NCBI RefSeq assembly: GCF_016767715.1
Contig: NZ_CP050145.1
Span: 186,001-250,000 of the forward strand
Direction of reading: 5' to 3'
Length of the DNA: 64,000 nucleotides
Source of the DNA: Mycobacteroides chelonae
GTDB lineage: Bacteria; Actinomycetota; Actinomycetes; Mycobacteriales; Mycobacteriaceae
The notes under the pieces are model-generated. The model was not told where the DNA came from, did not search any database, and saw nothing but the letters and a program-made list of their open reading frames with translations. Shown one piece after another: positions 37,315 to 46,008 of the stretch (positions within the stretch are counted from its first letter, which is position 1; each line of letters starts with the position of its first letter). The translations under genes and the position numbers were made by a program.

Positions 37315-38715
37315 CTAGAGCAGCTCGAGGCGGCGGGCCATATCGGAGGCGAACACGCCGTGGGGGTCGGCCTTGCGCCGGGTGGCGATCCACTCGTCGA
37401 CGCGCGGGTACATCTTGTGGAACTTCTCGGCACTCACCCGGGAATCCTTGGCGGTGTAGACCCGGCCGCCGAACTCCATGGCACGGGTGTCGAGCTCGTT
37501 GAGGAACTCGTTGACGCCGGGCTTGTTGGGGAAGTCCATCGCGACGTTCCAGCCCTTCATGGGGAAGCTCAGTGGCGCTTTGTTTCCCGGGCCGAACAGC
37601 TTGAAGACGTTGAGTGCCGAGTACTGGCCCTGGGTCTGGATCCACCGGATGATGCCCTTGAACTCATCGAGCGCATCGGGCGGAACCAGGAACTGATGTT
37701 GCGCGAAACCTGCTGGGCCGTAGGCATATTGCCATCCGGTGGTGATGTCGAGCATGTGGTAGAACTGCGTCAGATTGACGATTTTGCCCTGGTAGTTGCC
37801 GCTCATCCGGTAGAACGCCTCGCCGATCGCCATGAGTGACGGCTTGATCATGAAGTTGACCGGGAAGAGGTCGGGGAAGCCGGGCAGTTGCGGCGCACTG
37901 AATTTCAGCGGATCCTTGGCCAGCTTCGGGGGCAGCTGATCCAGCTTCGCGAGACTGCCGCGGCTGACGGCCGCCCGGCCCAGCTTCGGTGCCGGATTGA
38001 TCAGGTCGAACCACGCACTGGAATAGGTGTACTGGTCTTCGCTGCCGTCCTGGTGCACCGCGATGGTCTCGTCCAGGTCCCGGGTGGCGACGCCGTCGGC
38101 GATGAAGTAGGCGGTTTCGGTGCGCGTCATGGCGATGCGTGCGCGAACAACGATGCCCGTCAACCCGTTTCCGCCGACGGTGGCCCAGAACAGCTCGCTG
38201 TCAGGTCCGTCGGGGGTGATGGTGCGCACCTCGCCATCGGCCATCAGCAGGTCCAGAGACACCACGTGGTTTCCGAAGCTTCCGGCGCTGTGATGGTTCT
38301 TGCCGTGGATGTCCGAGCCGATGGCACCGCCCACGGTGACCTGGCGGGTACCGGGCAGCACCGGCACCCACAGGCCGAAGGGCAGCGCGGCCTTCATCAA
38401 CTGATCCAGGCTCACACCCGCATCGACATCCGCGATGGCGGTCTCGGCGCTGATCGAGTGCACCCTGTTCAGCGGAGTCATGTCGACGACGATTCCGCCA
38501 CCGTTGCACGCGTGATCACCGTAGGAGCGGCCCAGGCCGCGCGCGACGATGCCACGACGCAGGTGCGCGGGGCTGGCGGCGCTGGCATCGGCGACCTGGC
38601 GTACCGCCTCGGCGATCACATCGACATCGGGAGTGGAGAGCACGTGCGCGACGGTGGGCGCGGTGCGACCGAACCCGGTCAGTGCGCGCTGGGTCAGCGG
38701 GAGGTCTGTAGACAT
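37315..38715 (-). CDS. dprE1: Decaprenylphosphoryl-ribose 2-oxidase DprE1
   Basis: 466-residue FAD enzyme oxidising decaprenylphosphoryl-ribose at C2, the first half of epimerisation to the arabinose donor. FAD-binding [10 protein letters not shown] near the N-terminus, [17 protein letters not shown] for cofactor contacts, and the C-terminal [12 protein letters not shown]. Where M. tuberculosis has the benzothiazinone-reactive Cys387 (WNICVDF), this protein has Ala (WNVAMDF; codon at 37540-37542, Ala392 from the chosen start). Start ATG 38715 (MSTDL) chosen over TTG 38724. Confidence 0.96.
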   Translation of the reverse strand: MSTDLPLTQRALTGFGRTAPTVAHVLSTPDVDVIAEAVRQVADASAASPAHLRRGIVARGLGRSYGDHACNGGGIVVDMTPLNRVHSISAETAIADVDAGVSLDQLMKAALPFGLWVPVLPGTRQVTVGGAIGSDIHGKNHHSAGSFGNHVVSLDLLMADGEVRTITPDGPDSELFWATVGGNGLTGIVVRARIAMTRTETAYFIADGVATRDLDETIAVHQDGSEDQYTYSSAWFDLINPAPKLGRAAVSRGSLAKLDQLPPKLAKDPLKFSAPQLPGFPDLFPVNFMIKPSLMAIGEAFYRMSGNYQGKIVNLTQFYHMLDITTGWQYAYGPAGFAQHQFLVPPDALDEFKGIIRWIQTQGQYSALNVFKLFGPGNKAPLSFPMKGWNVAMDFPNKPGVNEFLNELDTRAMEFGGRVYTAKDSRVSAEKFHKMYPRVDEWIATRRKADPHGVFASDMARRLELL

Positions 38716-38776
38716 ATCAGTCAAAAAGCGTACTTGAGCCGATCGGAGGGTAGGAGCGAAGCGACCGGCGGACGAC

Positions 38777-39193
38777 TCAGCGCAGCCGGAAAATCACGGC
38801 GCGCTGGACGATGAAGTTGATGACAGTCGCGGTGCCCTGAGCGATGACAAAGGCCACGAGCACCGCGGTGGGCGTGTAGTTCAGCAGCCCCAGGAACAGA
38901 TGGTTGAGGCCCACCTGGACGAAGAAGGTCGTCAGGTACAGCGCCCACACCGCGATCAGCCGGGCGGTGCTGGGCGGCGCCTGGAACGTCCAACGCCGGT
39001 TGATCAGGTAGGCCGTGGTGGTGCCGGCGATGAAGCCGATGGCCTTGGCGAGGTCGGGCTGCACCCCGGCGACCTTGTAGAGCAGCACGTAGAGCCCGAA
39101 GTCGACGACGGCCGAAAGCCCACCGGTGATGACGAAACGGGTCGCTTGAGTGGTCAGCGACAGCGGAGCCTGCTCGGCTGGGACACCTGACAC
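38777..39193 (-). CDS. GtrA-family membrane protein (Rv3789 homologue)
   Basis: About 138 residues, four membrane helices, with GtrA signatures [27 protein letters not shown] and [13 protein letters not shown]. The homologue Rv3789 has been proposed to move decaprenylphosphoryl-arabinose across the membrane or to recruit AftA; its exact role is debated. It is upstream of dprE1 on the same strand, 61 bp away. GTG 39193 is a reasonable start, but the M. tuberculosis protein begins about 17 residues later. Confidence 0.88.
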   Translation of the reverse strand: MSGVPAEQAPLSLTTQATRFVITGGLSAVVDFGLYVLLYKVAGVQPDLAKAIGFIAGTTTAYLINRRWTFQAPPSTARLIAVWALYLTTFFVQVGLNHLFLGLLNYTPTAVLVAFVIAQGTATVINFIVQRAVIFRLR

Positions 39194-39326
39194 GGGCCAG
39201 AGCCTATGCCAGGTGCCTGGCCACAGCGCCAATCAACGGGCCCCGCGCACGACTTTCCGCGCGCGGGTAGGGTCCCAAAGGGTTCTCTAACAAGATTGCT
39301 GGAACATCGATGCGTGAGGGGCAACC

Positions 39327-39446
39327 ATGACGACTCCAGAGCACGGAAGGCACGAGCGGGCCGAAGGCGAAGGACTTGATCCGCTGATCGACCTGTCGCG
39401 CGATCCCAACCCGGGAGTCCCCGACCACGCCAAAGACGACGAGTAA
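39327..39446 (+). CDS. Possible small acidic protein
   Basis: A 39-residue frame starting ATG 39327, after GTGAGGGG, rich in charged residues (HGRHERAEGEG, ending DHAKDDE). It is convergent with the hydrolase gene and divergent from the GtrA gene. No family recognised; coding is supported only by ribosome site and plausible composition. Confidence 0.4.
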   Translation: MTTPEHGRHERAEGEGLDPLIDLSRDPNPGVPDHAKDDE

Positions 39447-39450
39447 GCAC

Positions 39451-40275
39451 TCACACTCGTTGCGGGACGAACGCCTCGATCTCCTTCACCATGAGCTCGG
39501 GCTGGTCCTCACTGACGAAGGTGTAGCTGTCCGGCACCTCGACGAGTCGTGCGTCGGGCAGTAGCTGCACCCATCGTTGCGCATGCGCGAACGGGAAGAA
39601 TGGCAGCTTGCGCGGCCAGAGCAGCAGCACCGGCTTGTCGAAGGTGCGCAGTGTCTCGGCCGCGGCCAGCGTGTCGTGGTAGTCGATACCGCGCAGGAAC
39701 GCCCGCACATCGCGCCGCACGGCCTTGTTCTGTAGCAAGGGCCGGACCCACTCGCCGAGCACATCCTCGGGGATGGAGTGCTTGGCAAGGGTGTTACCGA
39801 GAGCGCGTTGCGCGATCTTGAGCCGGAACGGGCGCAACACGAAATCGGTACCGGGAATGCGTGCCCAGTACTGGAAGATGCGAATCGACATCGGCAGGAA
39901 GTTGTCGAACGAGTCGCAGGGGGTCAGCACCACCCGCCCGATCCGGTCGCAGCCGTCCGCGAGGAGCAGCTGTGTGATGGCGCCGCCGGTATCGGTCGCG
40001 ACGATGGTGACGTTGTCGAGGCCGAGGGACCCGATCAGTTCCCGGATCAGCCCCGCCACCAAGCGTGGGGTGAGGTTCGCGCTCGCGTTCATCGGAGTCG
40101 CGTGCGCGCCCAAGGGGAGATCCGGTGCGATGCATCGGAACCGTTGGCTTAGCGGTTCGGTGACCTTGCGCCACATGGTGCTGGTGACGAACAGTCCGTG
40201 TACGAAGACGATCGCGGGACCGTCACCGTCATCGCGGTAGTGGATGGGGCCGGCGGAAGACTCGAAGATGGGCAT
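39451..40275 (-). CDS. Alpha/beta-hydrolase fold protein, dehalogenase-like, catalytic His apparently missing
   Basis: 274 residues. Oxyanion motif FVHGLFV (24-30) and nucleophile elbow VATDTGG with Asp95, as in haloalkane dehalogenase-type hydrolases rather than Ser esterases. At the C-terminal place where a catalytic His normally precedes a Phe-x-x-E-D-x-P segment, the sequence is DSYTFVSEDQPE, with no His. So it may be inactive, or use another residue. Preferred start ATG 40275. Substrate unknown. Stands between a possible small ORF and a MocR regulator. Confidence 0.8.
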   Translation of the reverse strand: MPIFESSAGPIHYRDDGDGPAIVFVHGLFVTSTMWRKVTEPLSQRFRCIAPDLPLGAHATPMNASANLTPRLVAGLIRELIGSLGLDNVTIVATDTGGAITQLLLADGCDRIGRVVLTPCDSFDNFLPMSIRIFQYWARIPGTDFVLRPFRLKIAQRALGNTLAKHSIPEDVLGEWVRPLLQNKAVRRDVRAFLRGIDYHDTLAAAETLRTFDKPVLLLWPRKLPFFPFAHAQRWVQLLPDARLVEVPDSYTFVSEDQPELMVKEIEAFVPQRV

Positions 40276-40351
40276 GCCTCAACCATGGCGTTGACCTGCT
40301 GCCATGACGAGGCACGGCACTGCCAGCCGGTGCCACTCGGATGCCTGCGCG

Positions 40352-41785
40352 CTAGAGGCCCGCGGCCGCCAGCACACCGCAGAGCGCGTCGACGGCGGGT
40401 GTGAAACCGTGATCGGCAGGTGTGCCGAAGCTGACGACCACCCCGTCTGGATCGGGGATATGCGGACCGGCCTGGGGGTGCCGCAGCCGCGACAGCCCGG
40501 CCAGCGCCACCCCCGCCTCTCCTGCTCGATACAGCACGTCGGGTTCTGCCCCGTCGGGCAGCGTCAGCAGCAGATGCAGTCCGGCCGAGAGTCCACGGAC
40601 CCCGACGTCGTACTCGGAGAGTCGTGCGACGAGTTGGTCGCGCCGACGCCGGTACCGGCCGCGCATCCGCCGGATGTGCCGGTCGTAGTGGCCACCCGCG
40701 ATGAAGTCCGCCATGGTCAGTTGCGAGATGGCGTCGACGTACCACTGCCCGCCCCCGGCGGCCGCCACCGCGGCGTCCACCAGGTCCGGCGGCAGCACCA
40801 TCCAGCCCAGGCGCAGCACCGGGGCCAGGCTCTTACTCGCCGAGCCGAGGTAGACGACGCGATCGGGGTCGAGGCTTTGCAGCGCGCCGACGGGCTGCCG
40901 GTCGTACCGGAACTCGCCGTCGTAGTCGTCTTCCAGGACGTAGGAGTCGGTGCGGCGTGCCCAGTCCACCACTGCGGTGCGACGAGCCGGGTGCAGCGGC
41001 AGCCCGTGCGGAAAATGGTGGGCGGGGGTGATCATGGCGGCGCGCACGGCGAGGGTGTCAAGGTCGCTGACCACGGCGCCCTCCTCGTCGAATCCGATCG
41101 GGATGCTGGAGCCGCCCGTGGCTTCGATGCAGTCGCGAAAGATGAAGAGCCCGTAAGCTTCCAGAGCGATCGGCTGGGTCAGTCCATACATGCGGGTGAG
41201 GATCTCCACGGCATGACGGGTGCCCGCGCAGATGACGACCGAATCCGGTGAGGTTCGCACGCCCCGCACCCGGCCCACGTATTCGGCGACGGCAGAGCGC
41301 AATTCGGGACGTCCGCGTGGGTCGCCCGCGCGCAGGGCCTCGTGGGGCGCGTTGCTCAGCGCCCGGCGCACGGAGGTGACCCAGTCGGTGCGGGGGAAGG
41401 CGGTGACGTCTCCGGAGCCAGGCATGAGGTTATGGGGCGGCGGAGAGCCCGCTCCGCGTGATCGCGGCGGCAACTGGTTCTGGACCCGATTGACCACCCG
41501 GGTTCCCGAGCCCTGCCGCGATTCGAGCCAGCCTTCGGCGACAAGCTCCGCGTAGGCCTCGGCGACGGTGTTGCGCGCCAGTCCGAGATCGACTGCCAGG
41601 GTGCGGGAGGGCGGCAGCATCGCACCCACCGTCAGGCGCCCGGACCGGACTGCTTCGCGGAGCGCGGTGATCAACACATCGCGTACGCCGCGGGCACCGG
41701 GGGTGATGGCGTGACGCAGGTCCAGATGCAGATCGTGGCTGAGGGGACGCGGTTCCGGTATTCCCGAATTGGCCCACGAACTCAC
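40352..41785 (-). CDS. MocR/GntR-type transcriptional regulator with aminotransferase domain
   Basis: 477 residues. N-terminal GntR winged helix (about 27-100; LPPSRTLAVDLGLARNTV is the recognition region), then a fold-type I aminotransferase domain that binds PLP, with Lys318 in GSASKSL and the conserved LEDDYDGEFRYD. Members of this group sense PLP or amino compounds, and PdxR controls vitamin B6 synthesis; no pdx gene is nearby. It is divergent from the AhpD-like gene with a 49-bp gap, which is the likely target. Start GTG 41785. Confidence 0.9.
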   Translation of the reverse strand: MSSWANSGIPEPRPLSHDLHLDLRHAITPGARGVRDVLITALREAVRSGRLTVGAMLPPSRTLAVDLGLARNTVAEAYAELVAEGWLESRQGSGTRVVNRVQNQLPPRSRGAGSPPPHNLMPGSGDVTAFPRTDWVTSVRRALSNAPHEALRAGDPRGRPELRSAVAEYVGRVRGVRTSPDSVVICAGTRHAVEILTRMYGLTQPIALEAYGLFIFRDCIEATGGSSIPIGFDEEGAVVSDLDTLAVRAAMITPAHHFPHGLPLHPARRTAVVDWARRTDSYVLEDDYDGEFRYDRQPVGALQSLDPDRVVYLGSASKSLAPVLRLGWMVLPPDLVDAAVAAAGGGQWYVDAISQLTMADFIAGGHYDRHIRRMRGRYRRRRDQLVARLSEYDVGVRGLSAGLHLLLTLPDGAEPDVLYRAGEAGVALAGLSRLRHPQAGPHIPDPDGVVVSFGTPADHGFTPAVDALCGVLAAAGL

Positions 41786-41834
41786 AGTCAGATTGAACCA
41801 TGAGTATGGGCCTTTCTGCTTCTACCGTTAAGGC

Positions 41835-42299
41835 ATGACAAGCACCCTGAATGCCCCAAGAATCCGCATGGACAAGGTCTCGCCCGAGGTTTACGAGGCC
41901 ATGATGGCGTTGAGCATCGCCTCGGCCAAGGACGTCGAGCCCAGCCTTGCCGAGCTGATCAAGATCCGCGCCTCTCAGCTCAACCACTGTGCGTTCTGTC
42001 TCGATATGCACACCCACGATGCCCGCAAGCAGGGAGAGACCGAGCAGCGCATCTACCTGCTGAATGCCTGGGCCGAGGCAGGCGACATCTACACCGAACG
42101 GGAGAAGGCCGCGCTGGCCCTCACCGAGGAAGCCACTGTCCTTTCCGCTGGTGAGCACGTGTCCGATGCGACCTACGCGCGAGCAGCGGCGGTGTTCACC
42201 GAGCGGGAGCTGGGGCAGATCATCGGGATGATCCTGACGATCAACGCCTGGAATCGCATCGCTGTCACTACCCGCAACGCACCTCCGAAGCGTGGCTAG
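41835..42299 (+). CDS. AhpD-like carboxymuconolactone decarboxylase-family protein
   Basis: 154-residue all-helical protein with the AhpD redox motif HCAFCLDMH (Cys52, Cys55, His59). Such proteins act as alkylhydroperoxidase partners or general peroxidase-type enzymes and form trimers or hexamers. It begins 49 bp from the divergent MocR regulator, which suggests control by it. Cytosolic; substrate unknown. Confidence 0.9.
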   Translation: MTSTLNAPRIRMDKVSPEVYEAMMALSIASAKDVEPSLAELIKIRASQLNHCAFCLDMHTHDARKQGETEQRIYLLNAWAEAGDIYTEREKAALALTEEATVLSAGEHVSDATYARAAAVFTERELGQIIGMILTINAWNRIAVTTRNAPPKRG

Positions 42300-42407
42300 A
42301 TTTGCCACATTCTTCGCCGTCGGCGTGACAGAAGCGTGATCGTTTCGTAATCTGACCGGGTGATCTCGGCGAGATGGCGTGCGAATAACGGTGGGAAGAG
42401 GCCCGCG

Positions 42408-42989
42408 ATGCCGCTCTCTCGCGTCGCGGGCCTCGGCCTGTCACTCGTTGCCGGTGCTGCCGTGATGGGGGTAGTGAGCGAAGTTGGGAAGCCGGACGTC
42501 CAGCTTTCACTCAAGCCGGAAGAGAAGGCGATCGTCCTGATTGCCGACCTGCCGCGTGCACAGCGGGACCGGCGCTATGTCTCGGCCGAGGCGCTGGCCC
42601 TGGAGGCCAGGGCCAGGGCCATCAAGCCATGCTCGACGGTGTTGGCAGGTGCACAACCGGCGGTGGCGCAAGCGGGCAACTTCTTGAAGACGATGTTCGG
42701 CATCAGTGACATCGGCGGTGCCAGCGGGCGTGGCGGCGGCGGTGACCACGGCCGCGGTCTGGCCCTGGACTTCATGACGAGCTCCAACACCACCGGTACG
42801 GCGCTTGCGAACTTCGTGCTTGCCAACCGTGATCGGTTGGGGGTGACATACGTGATCTGGCAGCAGCGGTACAACGACGGCAATGGCTGGTCGATGATGG
42901 AGAACCGCGGCAGTCCGACCGCCAATCACATGGATCACGTACACGTCTCGTTCCGCGCCGGCGCGAAACCGCCCGCGATCAGCTGCTGA
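42408..42989 (+). CDS. Exported LAS-type/ARB_07466-like domain protein
   Basis: 193 residues from ATG 42408 (GGAAGAGG upstream). An N-terminal hydrophobic segment (about 5-25) acts as signal or anchor. The C-terminal domain carries DHGRGLALDF and HMDHVHVSF, the His/Asp metal-binding pattern of LAS-type peptidase-like domains also found at the end of many mycobacterial cell-wall hydrolases. Two Cys (KPCSTV and the C-terminal Cys) may pair. A role in peptidoglycan or peptide hydrolysis is plausible but not shown. GTG 42360 is an alternative start. Confidence 0.8.
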   Translation: MPLSRVAGLGLSLVAGAAVMGVVSEVGKPDVQLSLKPEEKAIVLIADLPRAQRDRRYVSAEALALEARARAIKPCSTVLAGAQPAVAQAGNFLKTMFGISDIGGASGRGGGGDHGRGLALDFMTSSNTTGTALANFVLANRDRLGVTYVIWQQRYNDGNGWSMMENRGSPTANHMDHVHVSFRAGAKPPAISC

Positions 42990-43034
42990 TATCAGCAACC
43001 CGCGATAGACAGCGCCGAGGGCCCGTGCGCAGAT

Positions 43035-44540
43035 ATGTTGAATTCCATGGGTTTCTTGCCATCTCGTAATTCCCTGCGCGGTCTGCGGCAGATTGGTGAC
43101 GGTCTCGGCACACTCGACCGAGAAGTGTTCGAAGCAATTGCGGAGTCACCGAGTCCGCTGCTGGACACCGTCATGCCCCGGCTCACGCGCGCGGCCGACC
43201 ATTCCAAACTGTGGATCGGGATCGGCGCCGGGCTGGCCATGTTCGGCAAGCCGGCCATGCAGCGCGGCGCCACGCGTGGCCTGTTGACACTGGCTGTGAC
43301 GAGTGCGGTTACCAACCAGGTGGCCAAGCGGCTGCGGCGGCGCGCCCGTCCCAACCACCTCTCGGTGCCGCTGATGCGGCGCAGCAGGCGCATCCCCACG
43401 TCGTCGTCGCTGCCCTCGGGCCATTCGGCGAGCGCGGCGGCCTTCGCGGTGGGCGTTGGCCTCGAGAGTCCGCCGGTGGGCTTTGGGCTCTCGCTCCTTG
43501 CCGGACTGGTGGGTCTGTCGCGCGTGGCCACTGGTGTCCACTATCCCGGAGATGTGTTCGCGGGATTTGGGATCGGCGCCGGGATAGCGGTGTTGGGTGC
43601 ACGGGTGGTGCCGCCCATCGCGCCGGCGACGGTGCGTGCGGCAGATCCGCTGCGGGTGGTGACTGCCGCACGGCCCGAGGGCGAGGGCGTGGTCTTGGTG
43701 GTCAACCCGGCCTCCGGTGACGGAACCGGGCAGCGGATCCTGGATCAGGTGCGGAAGGCCTTGCCGCGCGCTGAGATCGTCGAACTCGACAAAGACGATG
43801 ATGTGATCGAGGTGATGCGCAGCGCGGCGGGCCGGGCCGAAGTGCTCGCGGTGGGCGGCGGTGACGGCACGGTGGCGTGCGCGGCCGGTGTTGCGGCTCA
43901 GACCGATACACCGCTGGCGGTTTTCCCCGGTGGCACGTTCAACCACTTCGCCAAGGACATCGGCTGTGACAGTGTGGCCAAGACGGTCGATGCCATCCGC
44001 AGGGGCAGCGCCAGCCGCGTCGATCTGGTCTACCTGAACGAAGACCAGGTGGTGATCAACACCGCCAGCATCGGTTCCTATCCGAAGTACGTACAGATCC
44101 GGGAGAAGCTCGAACGCCGGATTGGCAAGCCGCTGGCGAGTGTGTACGCGATGCTGCACATGCTGCGGCGCGATCATCCGGTACGTATCCGGTTCGATAA
44201 CAAGACCATTCAGACATCACTGTTCTTCCTGGGCAATTCGGTCTACTTGCCGGCGGGTTTCGCCCCCTCGCTGCGAAGCCGTCTGGATGACGGGTTGATC
44301 GACGTGCGCATCCTGGAGACCGGCCGCAGGTTCAGCAGCGTGCGAATCCTCTGCGCGCTGGCATTCGGCCGCTTGCAGCGCAGCCCGCTCTATCACGAGC
44401 TGCAGGTGCCGGAGTTCACGTTCACCGCGGTGGATGGTCCGACGGTGATTGCGCATGACGGTGAGGCCGGCGACAAATACCCGGAGGCGCGCTTCAAGGT
44501 TCGCTACCGGGCGCTGGCGGTGCTCCGCCCGCTGCCGTGA
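43035..44540 (+). CDS. PAP2 phosphatase-diacylglycerol kinase-like fusion
   Basis: 501 residues. First half: PAP2 membrane phosphatase with KRLRRRARP (98-106), PSGHS (127-131) and SR-x5-HYPGD (162-173). Second half: lipid kinase catalytic domain with NPASGDGTG (224-232) and the ATP-binding GGGDGTV (274-280), running to the C-terminus. One protein thus pairs a lipid-phosphate phosphatase with a lipid kinase. ATG 43035 and ATG 43047 are both possible; neither has a strong ribosome site. Its last 37 bp overlap the convergent PAP2 gene. Substrate unknown (phosphatidate/diacylglycerol or prenyl phosphates). Confidence 0.9.
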   Translation: MLNSMGFLPSRNSLRGLRQIGDGLGTLDREVFEAIAESPSPLLDTVMPRLTRAADHSKLWIGIGAGLAMFGKPAMQRGATRGLLTLAVTSAVTNQVAKRLRRRARPNHLSVPLMRRSRRIPTSSSLPSGHSASAAAFAVGVGLESPPVGFGLSLLAGLVGLSRVATGVHYPGDVFAGFGIGAGIAVLGARVVPPIAPATVRAADPLRVVTAARPEGEGVVLVVNPASGDGTGQRILDQVRKALPRAEIVELDKDDDVIEVMRSAAGRAEVLAVGGGDGTVACAAGVAAQTDTPLAVFPGGTFNHFAKDIGCDSVAKTVDAIRRGSASRVDLVYLNEDQVVINTASIGSYPKYVQIREKLERRIGKPLASVYAMLHMLRRDHPVRIRFDNKTIQTSLFFLGNSVYLPAGFAPSLRSRLDDGLIDVRILETGRRFSSVRILCALAFGRLQRSPLYHELQVPEFTFTAVDGPTVIAHDGEAGDKYPEARFKVRYRALAVLRPLP

Positions 44541-45172
44541 GGCCAGGGCGGCAGCACCAACAGGCAGGCAATGAAGTACGCGTATCCCAACGCCCACCCT
44601 GCCAGCACGTCGGAGGGGTTGTGGACGTTGAGCAGAACTCGGCTGACGCCGATCGCCAGAATCAGCACACCACCGAGCACCACGAGCCAGGGGCGCAGCG
44701 CGGCAACCGCTTTCGGCAGGAAGACGGTGAGCAACGCCAGCACGCCGACCATGACGCCCAGGGCATGTCCAGACGGGAACGAGGATCCGTACGCATCGAC
44801 CAACCTGGTCGCCGGGCGCGGGCGGCCCGCGAGCAGTTTCGCCAACTCGGTCACCAGCGCGCTGAGTTCCACGGTGATCAGCAGGAACATCGCCGGGCGT
44901 CGCTGACGCTGCACCAGCAGCACGACGATGACGACGGCCACCGCGATGCGGAATGCGCCCGGACCCAAGGCAGTGGCGAACATGTCCCAGGCCGTGACCC
45001 AGCCGGGGTGCGCGATTCCGTAGTCATGCGCGGGCGCCAGCGCCGCGATGTCCAGTCGAGACAGCCAATCCCACTGCTGGGCATAGCCGATCCAGAGCAG
45101 TGCGAAGACGATGAAGGCAGCGCCGGCGGAGACCAGCAGCCATCGGTGTTCGCGGGCGCTTATTTCTGGCAT
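44504..45172 (-). CDS. PAP2-family membrane phosphatase
   Basis: 222 residues with about six helices. Signatures KLLAGRPRP, SFPSGHALG and SRVLLNVHNPSDV are complete. Start ATG 45172 lies 2 bp after the wzm stop, so it is the last gene of the Rv3779-bpa-wzt-glfT1-wzm operon. The placement next to a polyprenyl-linked galactan exporter suggests recycling of undecaprenyl/decaprenyl diphosphate (inference). The 3' end overlaps the convergent fusion gene by 37 bp. Confidence 0.9.
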   Translation of the reverse strand: MPEISAREHRWLLVSAGAAFIVFALLWIGYAQQWDWLSRLDIAALAPAHDYGIAHPGWVTAWDMFATALGPGAFRIAVAVVIVVLLVQRQRRPAMFLLITVELSALVTELAKLLAGRPRPATRLVDAYGSSFPSGHALGVMVGVLALLTVFLPKAVAALRPWLVVLGGVLILAIGVSRVLLNVHNPSDVLAGWALGYAYFIACLLVLPPWPHGSGRSTASAR

Positions 45173-45174
45173 GA

Positions 45175-46008
45175 CTAGACCCAGTACGGGACTCGGGCGC
45201 GGTACTGGCGCATCACCAGGATCGCGACGGTCCAACCGACGACGGTGATGGCGATCGCGATGATCCAGTGGTGCAACTGCTGATCGAGCCCGAGCAGCGG
45301 ATCGCGGATGATGGCCAGGAAATGCACGAATGGGTTGAGCTGCACCACCGTGGCCAGCTTGCCGACCTTCTCGTTGAGCATGTTCTCGTTCCAGATGATC
45401 GGCGTCATGAAGAACAGCAACTGCACCAGGCTGCCCAGCAGCGGGGAGATGTCCCGATAGCGGGTCGCCAGCACGCCGAAAACCAGTGAAACCCAAACAC
45501 AATTCAGGGTGATCAGTATCAGCGCGGGAATGAAGCTGAGATCGGTGATATGCCAGTGCGGCGGATACACGGCCACGACGACGAGAAAGATGATGATGTT
45601 GTGGGCGAACAACAGCAGCTGTCGCCACACCAGCCGATAGACGTGCACGCTCAGCGGTGTGGGCAGCTGTTTGATCAGTCCCTCGTTCGCGACGAAGACG
45701 TCCGCCCCCTCCAGGATCGCGGCGTTGAACAGGTTCCAGACGATCAAACCGATGGTCACGTAGGGCAAGTGCTCGGCGAGTGGGATCTTGAACAGCTGCG
45801 AGTACAAGATGCCCATCGCCAGGGCCGTCGAGCCGGTGGCGATGGTGATCCAGAACGGTCCCAGCACCGAGCGGCGGTAGCGCTGCTTGATGTCCTGCCA
45901 GCCCAGCTGCAACCAGAGCTGCCGGTGCTCGAAGCCTTCCGACAGATCACGCCATGCACGTTTGAAGGTGCGGGAGTCCGACGATAGCTCCACCAGTTGG
46001 TCCGTCAT
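45175..46008 (-). CDS. wzm: ABC-2 type galactan exporter permease Wzm
   Basis: 277-residue permease with six membrane helices, orthologue of Rv3783. With Wzt it forms the ABC transporter that moves decaprenyl-linked galactan across the inner membrane. The cytosolic N-terminus with LGWQDIKQRYRRSVLGPFW is the coupling-helix region of O-antigen-type exporters. Start ATG 46008 overlaps the glfT1 stop by 4 bp. Confidence 0.94.
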   Translation of the reverse strand: MTDQLVELSSDSRTFKRAWRDLSEGFEHRQLWLQLGWQDIKQRYRRSVLGPFWITIATGSTALAMGILYSQLFKIPLAEHLPYVTIGLIVWNLFNAAILEGADVFVANEGLIKQLPTPLSVHVYRLVWRQLLLFAHNIIIFLVVVAVYPPHWHITDLSFIPALILITLNCVWVSLVFGVLATRYRDISPLLGSLVQLLFFMTPIIWNENMLNEKVGKLATVVQLNPFVHFLAIIRDPLLGLDQQLHHWIIAIAITVVGWTVAILVMRQYRARVPYWV

